A stretch of DNA of 64,000 nt from Mameliella sp. CS4 (lineage in GTDB: Bacteria > Pseudomonadota > Alphaproteobacteria > Rhodobacterales > Rhodobacteraceae). Position 1 is the stretch's first letter; every line of letters begins with the position of its first letter. The stretch covers positions 124,001 to 188,000 of the forward strand of contig NZ_JAHXRQ010000003.1 in NCBI RefSeq assembly GCF_019392335.1, read 5' to 3'. The notes under the pieces were generated by a model. It had not been told where the DNA came from. It was given only the letters and a program-made list of their open reading frames with translations, and did no database searches. Shown one piece after another: positions 28,225 through 36,309 of this stretch. A program made the position numbers and the translations under genes.

Positions 28225-28757
28225 AAATGCCCTGCTGTTGTCGACCCGTATAGAGTTCGGATAGCCGCCCCCGCCCGCAGACATTCTGCAGCGTTTGCAC
28301 GACGCCGGGGATCGGAACCCGGGCACGGTCGGGAACGGGTATCCAGAACCGTCAGGGCGAGCCATTGTGCGCCAATGGGGCAAGTGCCGTGGCGAGCGAA
28401 TTTCTTGCCCAAGACCCAAACAACGTTCGAGCCGATAGCTTCCTGGTGGTCGTCCCGCATCGCCGCCTTCGCCCTGCAATTCGGATGCATGTTCCTGTGC
28501 TGCGGGCCCAACTCGTTGTAATCCCTGCGGGTCTTCTTGATGTTGATCATCCCTCCTTCCCGCTTCGACAACACTTGGACGCGCCTGCAACTACAGCGCA
28601 TGCGTGTCTTGCAGATTTCCCTGAGCACGGGAGAAACGTCTTCGAGATGGACGAGGTCGGCGCAAGCATCCAGTGCATCACCAGACAAGCATGGGTCACC
28701 CCTGGTCGGGGCGGCTGTCCCGATGGCCGGGACCCAACCTTTGGCGGGGGGGCGGTT
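28225..28757. other. Non-coding, decayed stretch between the IS remnant and the amidase gene
   Basis: No intact gene was found. A minus-strand scrap at about 28500-28532 reads KKTRRDYNELG, reminiscent of the RRDYNE stretch near the end of IS3-type OrfB, but its surroundings make no sense. The region is probably rearranged remains of mobile DNA linked to the adjacent tRNA. Confidence 0.5.
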
Positions 28758-29900
28758 TCAGCGCTGCATCTGGCCTGCCAGCGCGATCAGTGCCCGGTCG
28801 CTGCCGCGCGGACCAACAAGGGACAGACCGACAGGCAGCCCGGCGCGGGTGCGCATCGGCAGGCTGACCTGCGGCAAACCGGCATGCCCTGCCAGCGACA
28901 GCAGCGTCAGCGCGCGGTTGCGGTAGTCTTCCATTTCCGCGCCATCGACGGACAGAAGGGGCGCCGGGCCCGGCGCCGTGGCCAGGACGATCACGTCCCG
29001 CTCGCCAAGGATGGCGATCAGGTGACCCGTGATCCGGGCGCGGTCCTTGCGGGCCTGTGCGATCTCTTCGCCCGTCAGGGCGAGAGCGCCTTCGAACCTT
29101 TGCCGGATGCCGGGACCGAAGGCCGGGGCGGCCTCGGCGATCCAGTCGCGGAAATTGGCAGCCACCTCCGCCCCCTGGCAGATCCGAAAGGTCGGCAGGA
29201 GCAGACCGCGCAGCTCATCGTCAAAAAGCGTGGGTCCGGGGGCCTGACCGGGGGGCAGCAGCGCCTCGGCGGTGTCCGTCTCTGCAAGACGCCAGAGGTC
29301 CTCGGGGTACAGGAACGCGCCGTCCAGGGGGGCGGCTGCCGGAGCGAACTGCTCCGCCAGGAGCGAGAGCGTTTCGGCGTCGCGGGTCATAAAGCCCGGC
29401 ACGTCGTAACTCTGGGCCAGCGGCACGAGGCCCTCTGCCGGCAAAAGGCCGTGCGTGGGTCGCCAGCCGTAGACGCCACAAAAGGCCGAGGGCAGGCGGA
29501 CAGAGCCGCCGGTGTCCGTGCCCAGCCCGATGTCCACCGCGCCCGACGCCACCGCAACGGCAGAGCCGGACGAGGACCCGCCGGGCATCCTGTCCGGCGT
29601 GACCGGGTTCACCGGCGTGCCGTAGCGCGCGTTCTGCCCCATCAGCGAATAGGCCAGTTCGTCCATCTGGGTCTTGCCGATGGCCTCGGCCCCAAGGTCC
29701 AACAGTCGCGCGACAAGGGGGGCGGTTGTCTCGGCGGCGGGGTGGGTTGCCGCCCATTCGGGGTTGCCGCAGCCGGTGACATGCCCGGTGACGTCGAAAT
29801 TGTCCTTCACCGCAAGGCGCAGGCCCGTCAGAGGACCCTTGCCCGCAGAGAGCGGCGGATCAAAGAGCGAGACGAAGGGTGCGGCGCTGAACTGCATCAC
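28758..29900 (-). CDS. Amidase-signature hydrolase
   Basis: A 380-residue amidase-signature enzyme with the Ser-cis-Ser-Lys triad: Lys in LRLAVKDNFDVTG, the Gly/Ser stretch PGGSSSGSAVAVASG and the nucleophile region GTDTGGSVRLPSAFCG. It hydrolyses an unknown linear amide. It is the last gene of a four-gene operon and overlaps the HpxZ-like gene by 4 bp. The family also contains AtzE/HpxY (about 450 residues), which act on 1-carboxybiuret or oxalurate-type compounds; this one is shorter, and no small AtzG/HpxX partner gene is seen. Confidence 0.9.
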   Translation of the reverse strand: MMQFSAAPFVSLFDPPLSAGKGPLTGLRLAVKDNFDVTGHVTGCGNPEWAATHPAAETTAPLVARLLDLGAEAIGKTQMDELAYSLMGQNARYGTPVNPVTPDRMPGGSSSGSAVAVASGAVDIGLGTDTGGSVRLPSAFCGVYGWRPTHGLLPAEGLVPLAQSYDVPGFMTRDAETLSLLAEQFAPAAAPLDGAFLYPEDLWRLAETDTAEALLPPGQAPGPTLFDDELRGLLLPTFRICQGAEVAANFRDWIAEAAPAFGPGIRQRFEGALALTGEEIAQARKDRARITGHLIAILGERDVIVLATAPGPAPLLSVDGAEMEDYRNRALTLLSLAGHAGLPQVSLPMRTRAGLPVGLSLVGPRGSDRALIALAGQMQR

Positions 29901-30286
29901 GATCCGTCCTGCATCAGAGAGACATGGGCCGCGATCACGCGCCAGCCCTCCTCTGTGCGGACCCAGGTCTGGCTCTGGCGCCCGACGCGGGTCGAGCCGA
30001 CGCGCTGGAACTGCAGGTTGCAGATACCCACATCCGGACCCAGTGTCGTGATCTCGCGCCGGACGACCTCTCGCTGGGGTGAGCCGCCGGTGCGGCCCTT
30101 GCGAAAGGCGCGGATTTCTTCGATCCCGTAGAGGTTTTCGCCGACGCCGTAGCGCAGCGTGTTGGGATTGTCCCAGAACAGCCCGTCCAACACCTCCAGG
30201 TCATTGTCCATCAGGGCCTTTTCATAGGTATCGCAGGCGGCTGTCAGCTCTGCCAGCGCCTCGGGCTGGTTCAACGTCACGGTCAT
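29897..30286 (-). CDS. HpxZ/AtzH-like SnoaL-fold protein (DUF3225)
   Basis: A 129-residue SnoaL-like protein matching the HpxZ/AtzH group: LFWDNPNTLRYGVGENLYG and GRQSQTWVRTEEGWRVIAAHVSLM are characteristic. Relatives accompany amidases in oxalurate (hpx) and cyanuric-acid (atz) catabolism, where they help form or supply the amidase substrate. Here it overlaps the amidase gene by 4 bp and the isochorismatase-like gene by 4 bp, which strongly suggests a shared pathway step. Confidence 0.85.
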   Translation of the reverse strand: MTVTLNQPEALAELTAACDTYEKALMDNDLEVLDGLFWDNPNTLRYGVGENLYGIEEIRAFRKGRTGGSPQREVVRREITTLGPDVGICNLQFQRVGSTRVGRQSQTWVRTEEGWRVIAAHVSLMQDGS

Positions 30287-31074
30287 GCGCCGTCTCCGAT
30301 GGCCTTGAGGATGTCCTTGCTGTCACCGACAAAGCCGAAACACTGGCGCACGTTGTACAGCGTCGCATCCATGCAATAGGCGGGTGAGGTCGTGCCCGAG
30401 CAGTCTTCGAGCATGATGACGTCGTAGCCGAGGAAGTTGGCATCCTGCAGCGTGCACAGAACGCATTGATCGGCGTTGACGCCGGCGAAAAGCACGGTGG
30501 TGATGTTGAGGTTGCGCAGGATGCTGTCCAGCTCGGTGTCCTGGAACCCGGACATCCGGTATTTCGACACGGCGATGTCGCCCGGTTCCGGCGCCAGTTC
30601 GTCGACCACGGCGGCGGCCCAGCTGCCTTCCTCCAGCACATGCGACCCGTTCGAGGGCAGCGGCTTGCCGATGCCGGTCGACCGGCCATCGGGATCGTAG
30701 ACGTGCAACACCGAGGGCGGCAGGTTCATGCGGTCGGGCCGGTTGCCCCAGTTCAGCCAGATGACCGGAACGTCCTGTGCCCTGAGGTCCGGCAACAGGG
30801 CCTGCAACGGCGCGATCTGCGCCCGGGCCGGGGCCACGTCGACGCCCTTGTGGGCAAGCCAGCCGTCCCCGTGGCAAAAGTCGTTCTGCATGTCGATCAC
30901 GATGATCGCCGTGCGCGACAGGTCGATGGTGACGGTGCGGTCGCGGTCGCGCAGGGTGACGGGACGCACCGGCGGCGGGGTCCGGGTCATGTCGACGCTG
31001 GACTTGCTGACATGCCATGCGTTGCGTGGCGTGGCCCCGAGGGGCAGGGGGGTATCAGTAGAAAGGTCCGTCAT
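30283..31074 (-). CDS. Isochorismatase-like cysteine hydrolase
   Basis: A 263-residue cysteine hydrolase with the family triad Asp (IIVIDMQNDFCHGDG), Lys (AVSKYRMSGFQDT) and Cys (GVNADQCVLCTLQDA). Relatives with this arrangement include RutB (ureidoacrylate), biuret hydrolase and N-carbamoyl amidohydrolases, all cleaving small C-N bonds with ammonia release. The long N-terminus (about 45 residues before the fold) resembles RutB-type proteins. It sits 1 bp downstream of the cupin gene in the operon. Confidence 0.88.
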   Translation of the reverse strand: MTDLSTDTPLPLGATPRNAWHVSKSSVDMTRTPPPVRPVTLRDRDRTVTIDLSRTAIIVIDMQNDFCHGDGWLAHKGVDVAPARAQIAPLQALLPDLRAQDVPVIWLNWGNRPDRMNLPPSVLHVYDPDGRSTGIGKPLPSNGSHVLEEGSWAAAVVDELAPEPGDIAVSKYRMSGFQDTELDSILRNLNITTVLFAGVNADQCVLCTLQDANFLGYDVIMLEDCSGTTSPAYCMDATLYNVRQCFGFVGDSKDILKAIGDGA

Positions 31075-31075
31075 T

Positions 31076-31501
31076 TCAGGCCTCTGTCAGAACACGCAGG
31101 TCTTCGTCGTCCAGCTCCACCCGCTCTCCCGAGCGGATCAGTTCCGAGAAATCCTGGTTCGGGGTCATCACCGTCAGCGTATAGAGCTTGCCCTTGCCGG
31201 TGTTCTCGACCACGTGGAGGGAACCGGGGTTCAACAGCAGCGCGTCGCCTTTCGCGATGGGCAGGCGGTCGCCATCTGACGAGGCATAGCCTTCGCCCTC
31301 GATCACGTAAAAGAACTCATGCGCATTGGAGTGGCTGTTCGGCGGGGTCGCGCCGTCCTTGGTGAAGATCTCGACGACGTAGATGTTGTCGGTCGGCGCA
31401 TTGGCTGGGTCGAAGAGCATCACGAAATAGTTGCTGTCCGTGGGCGCGATCTTCCAGGCCTCGGCCTTGGCCACCTGTTCATGTGAGAAGGATTTGATCA
31501 T
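31076..31501 (-). CDS. Cupin-domain protein
   Basis: A 141-residue single-domain cupin. Motif 1 is visible as HSNAHEFFYVIEGEGYASSDG and motif 2 as LLLNPGSLHVVENTG, giving a His/Glu/His metal site. It could be a small isomerase, dioxygenase or ligand sensor. As the first gene of the amidase operon and divergent to a LysR regulator, it is probably induced by the pathway substrate. Confidence 0.85.
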   Translation of the reverse strand: MIKSFSHEQVAKAEAWKIAPTDSNYFVMLFDPANAPTDNIYVVEIFTKDGATPPNSHSNAHEFFYVIEGEGYASSDGDRLPIAKGDALLLNPGSLHVVENTGKGKLYTLTVMTPNQDFSELIRSGERVELDDEDLRVLTEA

Positions 31502-31557
31502 CTGGGAAACCTTTTGTCAGTTCGCGGTTCTGCGGGATGGTGAACGGGGGATGCGCG

Positions 31558-31571
31558 TGCCATGTTTGGCA
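31558..31571. promoter_or_regulatory. Dyad between the LysR gene and the cupin operon
   Basis: TGCCA-TGTT-TGGCA is a perfect dyad in the 114-bp divergent spacer, 44 bp before the LysR start. It has the T-N-A inverted-repeat form of LysR-type operators, so it is a candidate site for autoregulation and operon control. Confidence 0.45.
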
Positions 31572-31615
31572 TCGGAAACCGGGATTTCGATGATGGTTAG
31601 GCAACGGAGAAGCGG

Positions 31616-32503
31616 ATGCACGCGAGGGTTCTGACCTATGTGGACGAAGTGGCGCGGCAGGGGTCGATCCGGGCCGCGGCGGACAAGCTGAACGTCGCGG
31701 CCTCGGCGATCTCGCGGCAGATCAAGTCGCTGGAAGAGGACCTCGGTACGCCGATCTTCAACCGGGCGCCGCGGTCGCTGACGCTGACCGCCGCCGGGGA
31801 AATCCTGCTGGTTCATATCCGCGAGACCCTGCGCGAGATGGACAGGAATCTTGCCCTGATCGAGGACCTCAAGGGGCTGCGCCGGGGCGAGGTGTCGGTC
31901 GTGCTGATGAGCGGGCTTGCCTCGAACATCGTGCCGCGCGTGGTGATGCAGTTCCGCAAGGCCAACCCCAAGGTCGCGGTGCGCCTGCAGCTGATGACCG
32001 ACCCGGACGAGATGATCGCCGCCGTGGCCGAGGGGCAGTCCGACCTGGCCATCGGGTTCGACTTTCCGCAGCGTCCCAACGTCCGGCAACTGGCGGTCGC
32101 GATGGTCAATCTCGGGGTTGTCGTGCCGCCGGATCACCCTTTTGCCGGGCGTTCCAGCGTCCGTTTGGACGAATGCGCCGACTACACGATGGTGGTGGCG
32201 GATACGAGCATGGTGATCCGCCCGCACCTGGAAAAGCTCTTTGCCCGTTCGGGGGGCAGGCCCAGCGACCTGATCGAGACGAACTCGATCGAGATGATGC
32301 GCCACCTGACGCGGCTGGGCGGATGCATCACCTTTCTGACACCCTTCGATATCGAGACCGAGGTGGCCGCCGGTCAGCTTGCCTTTGTCCCGGTCGAGGA
32401 GTTTGCCCGCGAGACGCAAAGGTTGATCTTGCTGGGGCCCGAGCGAAATCCCTCCGCGCTGGGCAGTGTTCTGGCAGAGCATTTCCGCGCGGCCCTGGGG
32501 TAA
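31616..32503 (+). CDS. LysR-family transcriptional regulator
   Basis: A 295-residue LysR regulator. The winged helix-turn-helix (residues 1-60) reads YVDEVARQGSIRAAADKLNV and SAISRQIKSLEEDLGTPIF; the rest is the periplasmic-binding-like effector domain (DLAIGFDFPQRP, GVVVPPDHPFAG). It is transcribed away from the cupin/isochorismatase/HpxZ-like/amidase operon and converges with the ABC operon after 17 bp, so it most likely controls the amide-catabolic genes. The inducer is unknown. Confidence 0.92.
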   Translation: MHARVLTYVDEVARQGSIRAAADKLNVAASAISRQIKSLEEDLGTPIFNRAPRSLTLTAAGEILLVHIRETLREMDRNLALIEDLKGLRRGEVSVVLMSGLASNIVPRVVMQFRKANPKVAVRLQLMTDPDEMIAAVAEGQSDLAIGFDFPQRPNVRQLAVAMVNLGVVVPPDHPFAGRSSVRLDECADYTMVVADTSMVIRPHLEKLFARSGGRPSDLIETNSIEMMRHLTRLGGCITFLTPFDIETEVAAGQLAFVPVEEFARETQRLILLGPERNPSALGSVLAEHFRAALG

Positions 32504-32520
32504 GAGACATTGCATCTGCG

Positions 32521-34209
32521 TCACCTCGAATACAGCCGGTCGAGACGCACGAACTTGCCCAGCAGCGCCAGCGCCACGGTCGTAACGACGATCAGCAGGG
32601 CAGAGATCGCATGTGCCGTGGGTTCCAGCGCAAAGGTCGCTTCGGAATAGATCCGGACCGGCAGCGTCGTCAGGCGCGCGGTGGTGAGAAAGCTGGTCAC
32701 GGTGACTTCGCCAAAGCTCATCAGGAAGCCGACCAGCGCGGCCGCGAAAATCCCCGGCGCCATGCCCGGCAGGGTAATCAGCAGGAAACACCGCATCTTG
32801 TTCGCCCCGAGGCTGGCGGCAGCCTCTTCCAGCGAACGGTCAAGCGTCATGGCGGAGGTGGTCAGCAGGGTGATGATGAAGGGCAGGATCACAACGACGT
32901 GGATCGAGACCAGCCCGGCAAAGGGCGGGATGATCAGGTAGACCTGCAGCAGTTTCAGCATTCCGACGGCGATGGCCACGCCGGGCAGCGACAGGGGCAG
33001 CATCCAGAAGGCCAGCAGAACGGGCCGCATCCGGAAGGGATAGCGCGCCAGGGCAAAGGCCGCCGGCATGGCCAGCAAAACCGCGATGGACACGGCGACC
33101 AGGGCCAGCTTGACCGAAACCAGGAAGTTCCTGGTGTAATCGCCTTCGATCAGGACGCGGCGATACCATTCCAGGGTAAAGCCCTTGAACCCGGCGGCGG
33201 TGGCCAGCGGCACGTCGTTGAAGCTCTGGATCATGACCAGCACCAGCGGCAGGATCAGCAGCCCGATCGCGCAGAACAGCAGCAGGTAGCGCAGCGGCGG
33301 ACCGACCCGGTCGACAAGCACCGCCACCCAGGCGGGGATCGTCCAGGGCGATGAGGGCACCCCCTGGCGCCAGCGCATGAAGCGGTTCAGCCAGAGCGTC
33401 GCCAGCGCGATGAAACCCAGACCGACCGTCGTCATCACCAGCGACAGCGCCGAGGCCATCGTCGCGTTGAGATTGCTGATCGCCTCGTTCAGCACCAGCA
33501 TCCCCATCGTCCAGACCTTGCCGCCGCCCAGAAGCGTGGCCGAAACATAAGAGGTCGTCGCCATCAGGAAGACCACGATCACGCCCGACCGCAGCCCGGG
33601 CAGCGACATCGGGAAATCAACGGTCAGAAAGCGCATCCCGGGCGAGGCGCCCAGGCTTTCGGCGGCTTCGTGGATCCGCGGAGAGGTGTTCTGCAGGTTG
33701 TCATAGAGCGCCAGCACCATGAAGGGCATAAAGACCTGCGCCAGCGCGACCGTGACCGCCCCGTGATTGAACAGCATGGTTTCGATTGGCGGAATGCCGA
33801 ACCAGCCTGTGAACGTGTTGATGAGTCCCTGCGGCGACAACAGCAGCATGATCCCCAGCGACCGGACAACCACGTTTGTCAGCAGGGGAATGAGGATCAC
33901 CGCGAAGGACAGCGCACGCCATTTCGATGGCATGCGCGCCAGCCAATAGGCCAGGGGGTATCCGAGGAGCGCCGAAATCGCGGTGACGGCCAGGCCGAGC
34001 AGCACGGTTTCGGCGATCACCGAAAGATAGAATGGATCGGTCAGGATCTTGACGAATTGTACCAGGGATGGGCTCTGGATCACCGGGCCGAAGGGGCTGG
34101 GGTATTCGTGCAGCGACAGCAGCACGACCACCCCCATCGGAGCCGCGAAGGCCAGTAGCAGCCATGCGGTTACGGGAAAGGACAGAACCGGACCGATCCA
34201 GCGTTTCAT
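32521..34209 (-). CDS. ABC transporter permease, two permease units fused (PotB-PotC type)
   Basis: A 562-residue inner-membrane protein with about twelve transmembrane helices and two binding-protein-dependent transport domains in tandem. Both contain an EAA loop that contacts the ATPase: HEAAESLGASPGMRF (first half) and EEAAASLGANKMRC (second half). Polyamine-type and Fe(III)-type importers normally use two separate proteins or a fused one such as this. Its start overlaps the stop of the binding-protein gene by 4 bp. Confidence 0.92.
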   Translation of the reverse strand: MKRWIGPVLSFPVTAWLLLAFAAPMGVVVLLSLHEYPSPFGPVIQSPSLVQFVKILTDPFYLSVIAETVLLGLAVTAISALLGYPLAYWLARMPSKWRALSFAVILIPLLTNVVVRSLGIMLLLSPQGLINTFTGWFGIPPIETMLFNHGAVTVALAQVFMPFMVLALYDNLQNTSPRIHEAAESLGASPGMRFLTVDFPMSLPGLRSGVIVVFLMATTSYVSATLLGGGKVWTMGMLVLNEAISNLNATMASALSLVMTTVGLGFIALATLWLNRFMRWRQGVPSSPWTIPAWVAVLVDRVGPPLRYLLLFCAIGLLILPLVLVMIQSFNDVPLATAAGFKGFTLEWYRRVLIEGDYTRNFLVSVKLALVAVSIAVLLAMPAAFALARYPFRMRPVLLAFWMLPLSLPGVAIAVGMLKLLQVYLIIPPFAGLVSIHVVVILPFIITLLTTSAMTLDRSLEEAAASLGANKMRCFLLITLPGMAPGIFAAALVGFLMSFGEVTVTSFLTTARLTTLPVRIYSEATFALEPTAHAISALLIVVTTVALALLGKFVRLDRLYSR

Positions 34210-35246
34210 CCAGCGATCTCCCGGTCATATTTCGCCTGCCACTCGGCGCGGTGGGCGTTGATGTAATCCCAGTCGAAATCGACAAGGCTGTCGACATTGC
34301 CGGCGGTGATGACCTTGCCCTCAAGCTCGGGCGGGATCTCGACGTTGTTGACGGTGGGCGAGTAGTAGATCTCGTTCGCGTAGGCGAGCATGGTCTCGGG
34401 GCTGAGATGCAGGTTCACCCATTCCTCGGCCAGCTTCTGGTTGCGCGTGCCCTCGGTGATGCAGGCCACGTTCATCGTCACGGCCTGGCCTTCGACCGGC
34501 GTTGCGATGGCGCAGTTGGGGTTGCGGCTTTCGGCGTACATGCGGGTGAAGGAGGCGAACTCGACCGACAGGTCGGCGACGTTCTGGTCCAGCATGTCGA
34601 ACAGTTGCGCCTGGCTGCCCTGGATGCCGGCAAAGGGTTTCAGTTCCTTGACCTTTTCGACCACCTTGTCGAATTCCTCGATGGAATAACCCCAGGCCTT
34701 GGCGGTCATCATCAGGGCCGAGATACCCTCGGCGCCCAGGCCGTTCGGCCAGGCGATCCGGCCTTTCCATTCCGGGTTCCACATGTCCTTCCACGAGGTG
34801 ATCGGCGCCGAGGCGGCGGTCTTGTCGTAGACGATTGTGCAGGGGTTGAAGGCCACCCCGTAACCGCCCTTGCGGGCCAGCGGATAAAGGTACTCGTAGT
34901 TCGGCACCGCCGGGCTGGCGGGCTGGGTGACGCCATCGGCGACGGCCTGACGGCTTTCGTAAATGTTCAGGTACAGCACGTCAAAGCTGGGCCGGCCGCG
35001 TTCGGCGTAGGCGCGCGCGCGGCGTTCGCCGGTGCCGCCCAGGACGTAAGAGACCTTGCAGCCATACTTCTCGACCAGCTTTGGCTCGATGTGTTTCTTG
35101 ACGATCTTTTCCTGCGCGCCGCCCCAGATACCGACAACCAGTTCGTCACCGGGTTTGGGCTGGGCATAGGCCGGGCGGATGATCGACGCGGGGGCGGCAA
35201 GGCCCGCGGCCATCAGGCCGGTAAACTGTCTGCGGTTCAAAGCCAT
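34206..35246 (-). CDS. ABC importer substrate-binding protein, PotD/AfuA-like, Tat-exported
   Basis: A 346-residue periplasmic binding protein. The N-terminus NRRQFTGLMAAGLAAPASI is a twin-arginine signal, so it is probably exported folded. The mature protein has the polyamine/iron cluster-D fold (ELVVGIWGGAQEKIV, GVAFNPCTIVYDKT, WKDMWNPEWKGRIAWP). The ligand cannot be read from sequence; adjacent creatininase-like and CocE-like hydrolases point to a small nitrogen compound or ester. It lies 34 bp downstream of the ATPase gene. Confidence 0.9.
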   Translation of the reverse strand: MALNRRQFTGLMAAGLAAPASIIRPAYAQPKPGDELVVGIWGGAQEKIVKKHIEPKLVEKYGCKVSYVLGGTGERRARAYAERGRPSFDVLYLNIYESRQAVADGVTQPASPAVPNYEYLYPLARKGGYGVAFNPCTIVYDKTAASAPITSWKDMWNPEWKGRIAWPNGLGAEGISALMMTAKAWGYSIEEFDKVVEKVKELKPFAGIQGSQAQLFDMLDQNVADLSVEFASFTRMYAESRNPNCAIATPVEGQAVTMNVACITEGTRNQKLAEEWVNLHLSPETMLAYANEIYYSPTVNNVEIPPELEGKVITAGNVDSLVDFDWDYINAHRAEWQAKYDREIAG

Positions 35247-35280
35247 TTCATTTACTCCTGTTGGTGGGTGGTTGGGTCGT

Positions 35281-36309
35281 TCAGATGAAGGTAACGGCGC
35301 CGGGCAAGGCCTCGACAGAGGCGGTTGCGCCCGCCGCCGGGGCGGCCAGGTCCGAGGGGATGGTCAGCCGGACCGGGCCGCTGGCAGAGGCAAGGTCGAT
35401 CTCGAAGGTCTCGCCAAGGTAGTTGACCGAGGTGACGGTGCCCGACAGGGACAGCGGCCCGGTCGGCGCGTCGCCCAGACGCAGGCGCGAGGCGCGCAGC
35501 ACCATCTTGGTCGCCCCGTCCGGCGCGCCTTCGCAGCGTACGCCCTTGGTTTGGAACACGCCGTTGTCGACGCTGCCGTTCAGCACCGTGCGTGCGCCCA
35601 GGAACTTGGCCGTGAAGGCCGATGTCGGCGTATCGCAAAGCTGTTGCGGCGTGCCCAGTTCCGAAATCAGACCGCCGTCCATGACGGCGATACGGTCGGA
35701 CATCGAAAGCGCCTCTTGCTGGTCGTGGGTGACGAAAATGGTCGTGATGCCAAGGCGCTGTTGCAGGGCGCGGATCTCGTCGCGCATCTCGGACCGCAGG
35801 TTGGCGTCGAGGTTCGACAGCGGTTCGTCCAGCAACAGGACCTCGGGTTCGATCACCAGCGCGCGGGCCAGGGCGACGCGCTGCTGCTGACCGCCGGAGA
35901 GATTGCCGGGCAGGCGGTCGGCGAAGGCCCCCAGGCCCACGGTCTCCAGCGCGGCGCGGGCGCGTTCCTGCCGCTGCGCCTTGGGAACATTGCGCATCCG
36001 CAGGCCGAAGCCCACGTTCTCCAGCGCCGAGAGGTGCGGGAACAGCGCGTAGGCCTGAAAGACCACGCCGATGTTGCGCTTGTGCGGGGGCAGGCGGGTG
36101 ATGTCCTGTCCGTTGACCATGATGTGCCCCGATGAGGGCTGGATGAACCCGGCGATCATGCGCAGCGTCGTGGTCTTGCCGCAGCCGGACGGCCCCAGCA
36201 GCGACAACAACTCTCCGCGGGCGATTTCCAGCGTCAGCTGATCGACCGCGACGGTGTCCCCGTACATGGCGGTTATCGCGTCCAGAATGAGATAGTTGCG
36301 GTCACGCAT
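35281..36309 (-). CDS. ABC importer ATPase, PotA-like
   Basis: A 342-residue ATPase with Walker A GPSGCGKTT, Q-loop FQAYALFPH, signature LSGGQQQRVALARAL, Walker B VLLLDEPLSNLD and the switch His in VTHDQQEAL. A C-terminal TOBE-type regulatory domain follows (about 235-342). ATG 36309 (MRDRNYLIL) is chosen over an upstream in-frame ATG that lies deep in the preceding gene. It overlaps the CocE gene by 8 bp, linking hydrolase and transporter in one operon. Confidence 0.93.
   Translation of the reverse strand: MRDRNYLILDAITAMYGDTVAVDQLTLEIARGELLSLLGPSGCGKTTTLRMIAGFIQPSSGHIMVNGQDITRLPPHKRNIGVVFQAYALFPHLSALENVGFGLRMRNVPKAQRQERARAALETVGLGAFADRLPGNLSGGQQQRVALARALVIEPEVLLLDEPLSNLDANLRSEMRDEIRALQQRLGITTIFVTHDQQEALSMSDRIAVMDGGLISELGTPQQLCDTPTSAFTAKFLGARTVLNGSVDNGVFQTKGVRCEGAPDGATKMVLRASRLRLGDAPTGPLSLSGTVTSVNYLGETFEIDLASASGPVRLTIPSDLAAPAAGATASVEALPGAVTFI

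Noticed and set aside
28500..28532. A second IS3-type transposase scrap on the minus strand (RRDYNE)
   Set aside because: Only about ten residues match the expected pattern; too short to call.
28365..30131. A 588-codon plus-strand open frame
   Set aside because: Mostly antisense to the amidase and HpxZ-like genes, with no recognisable domain.
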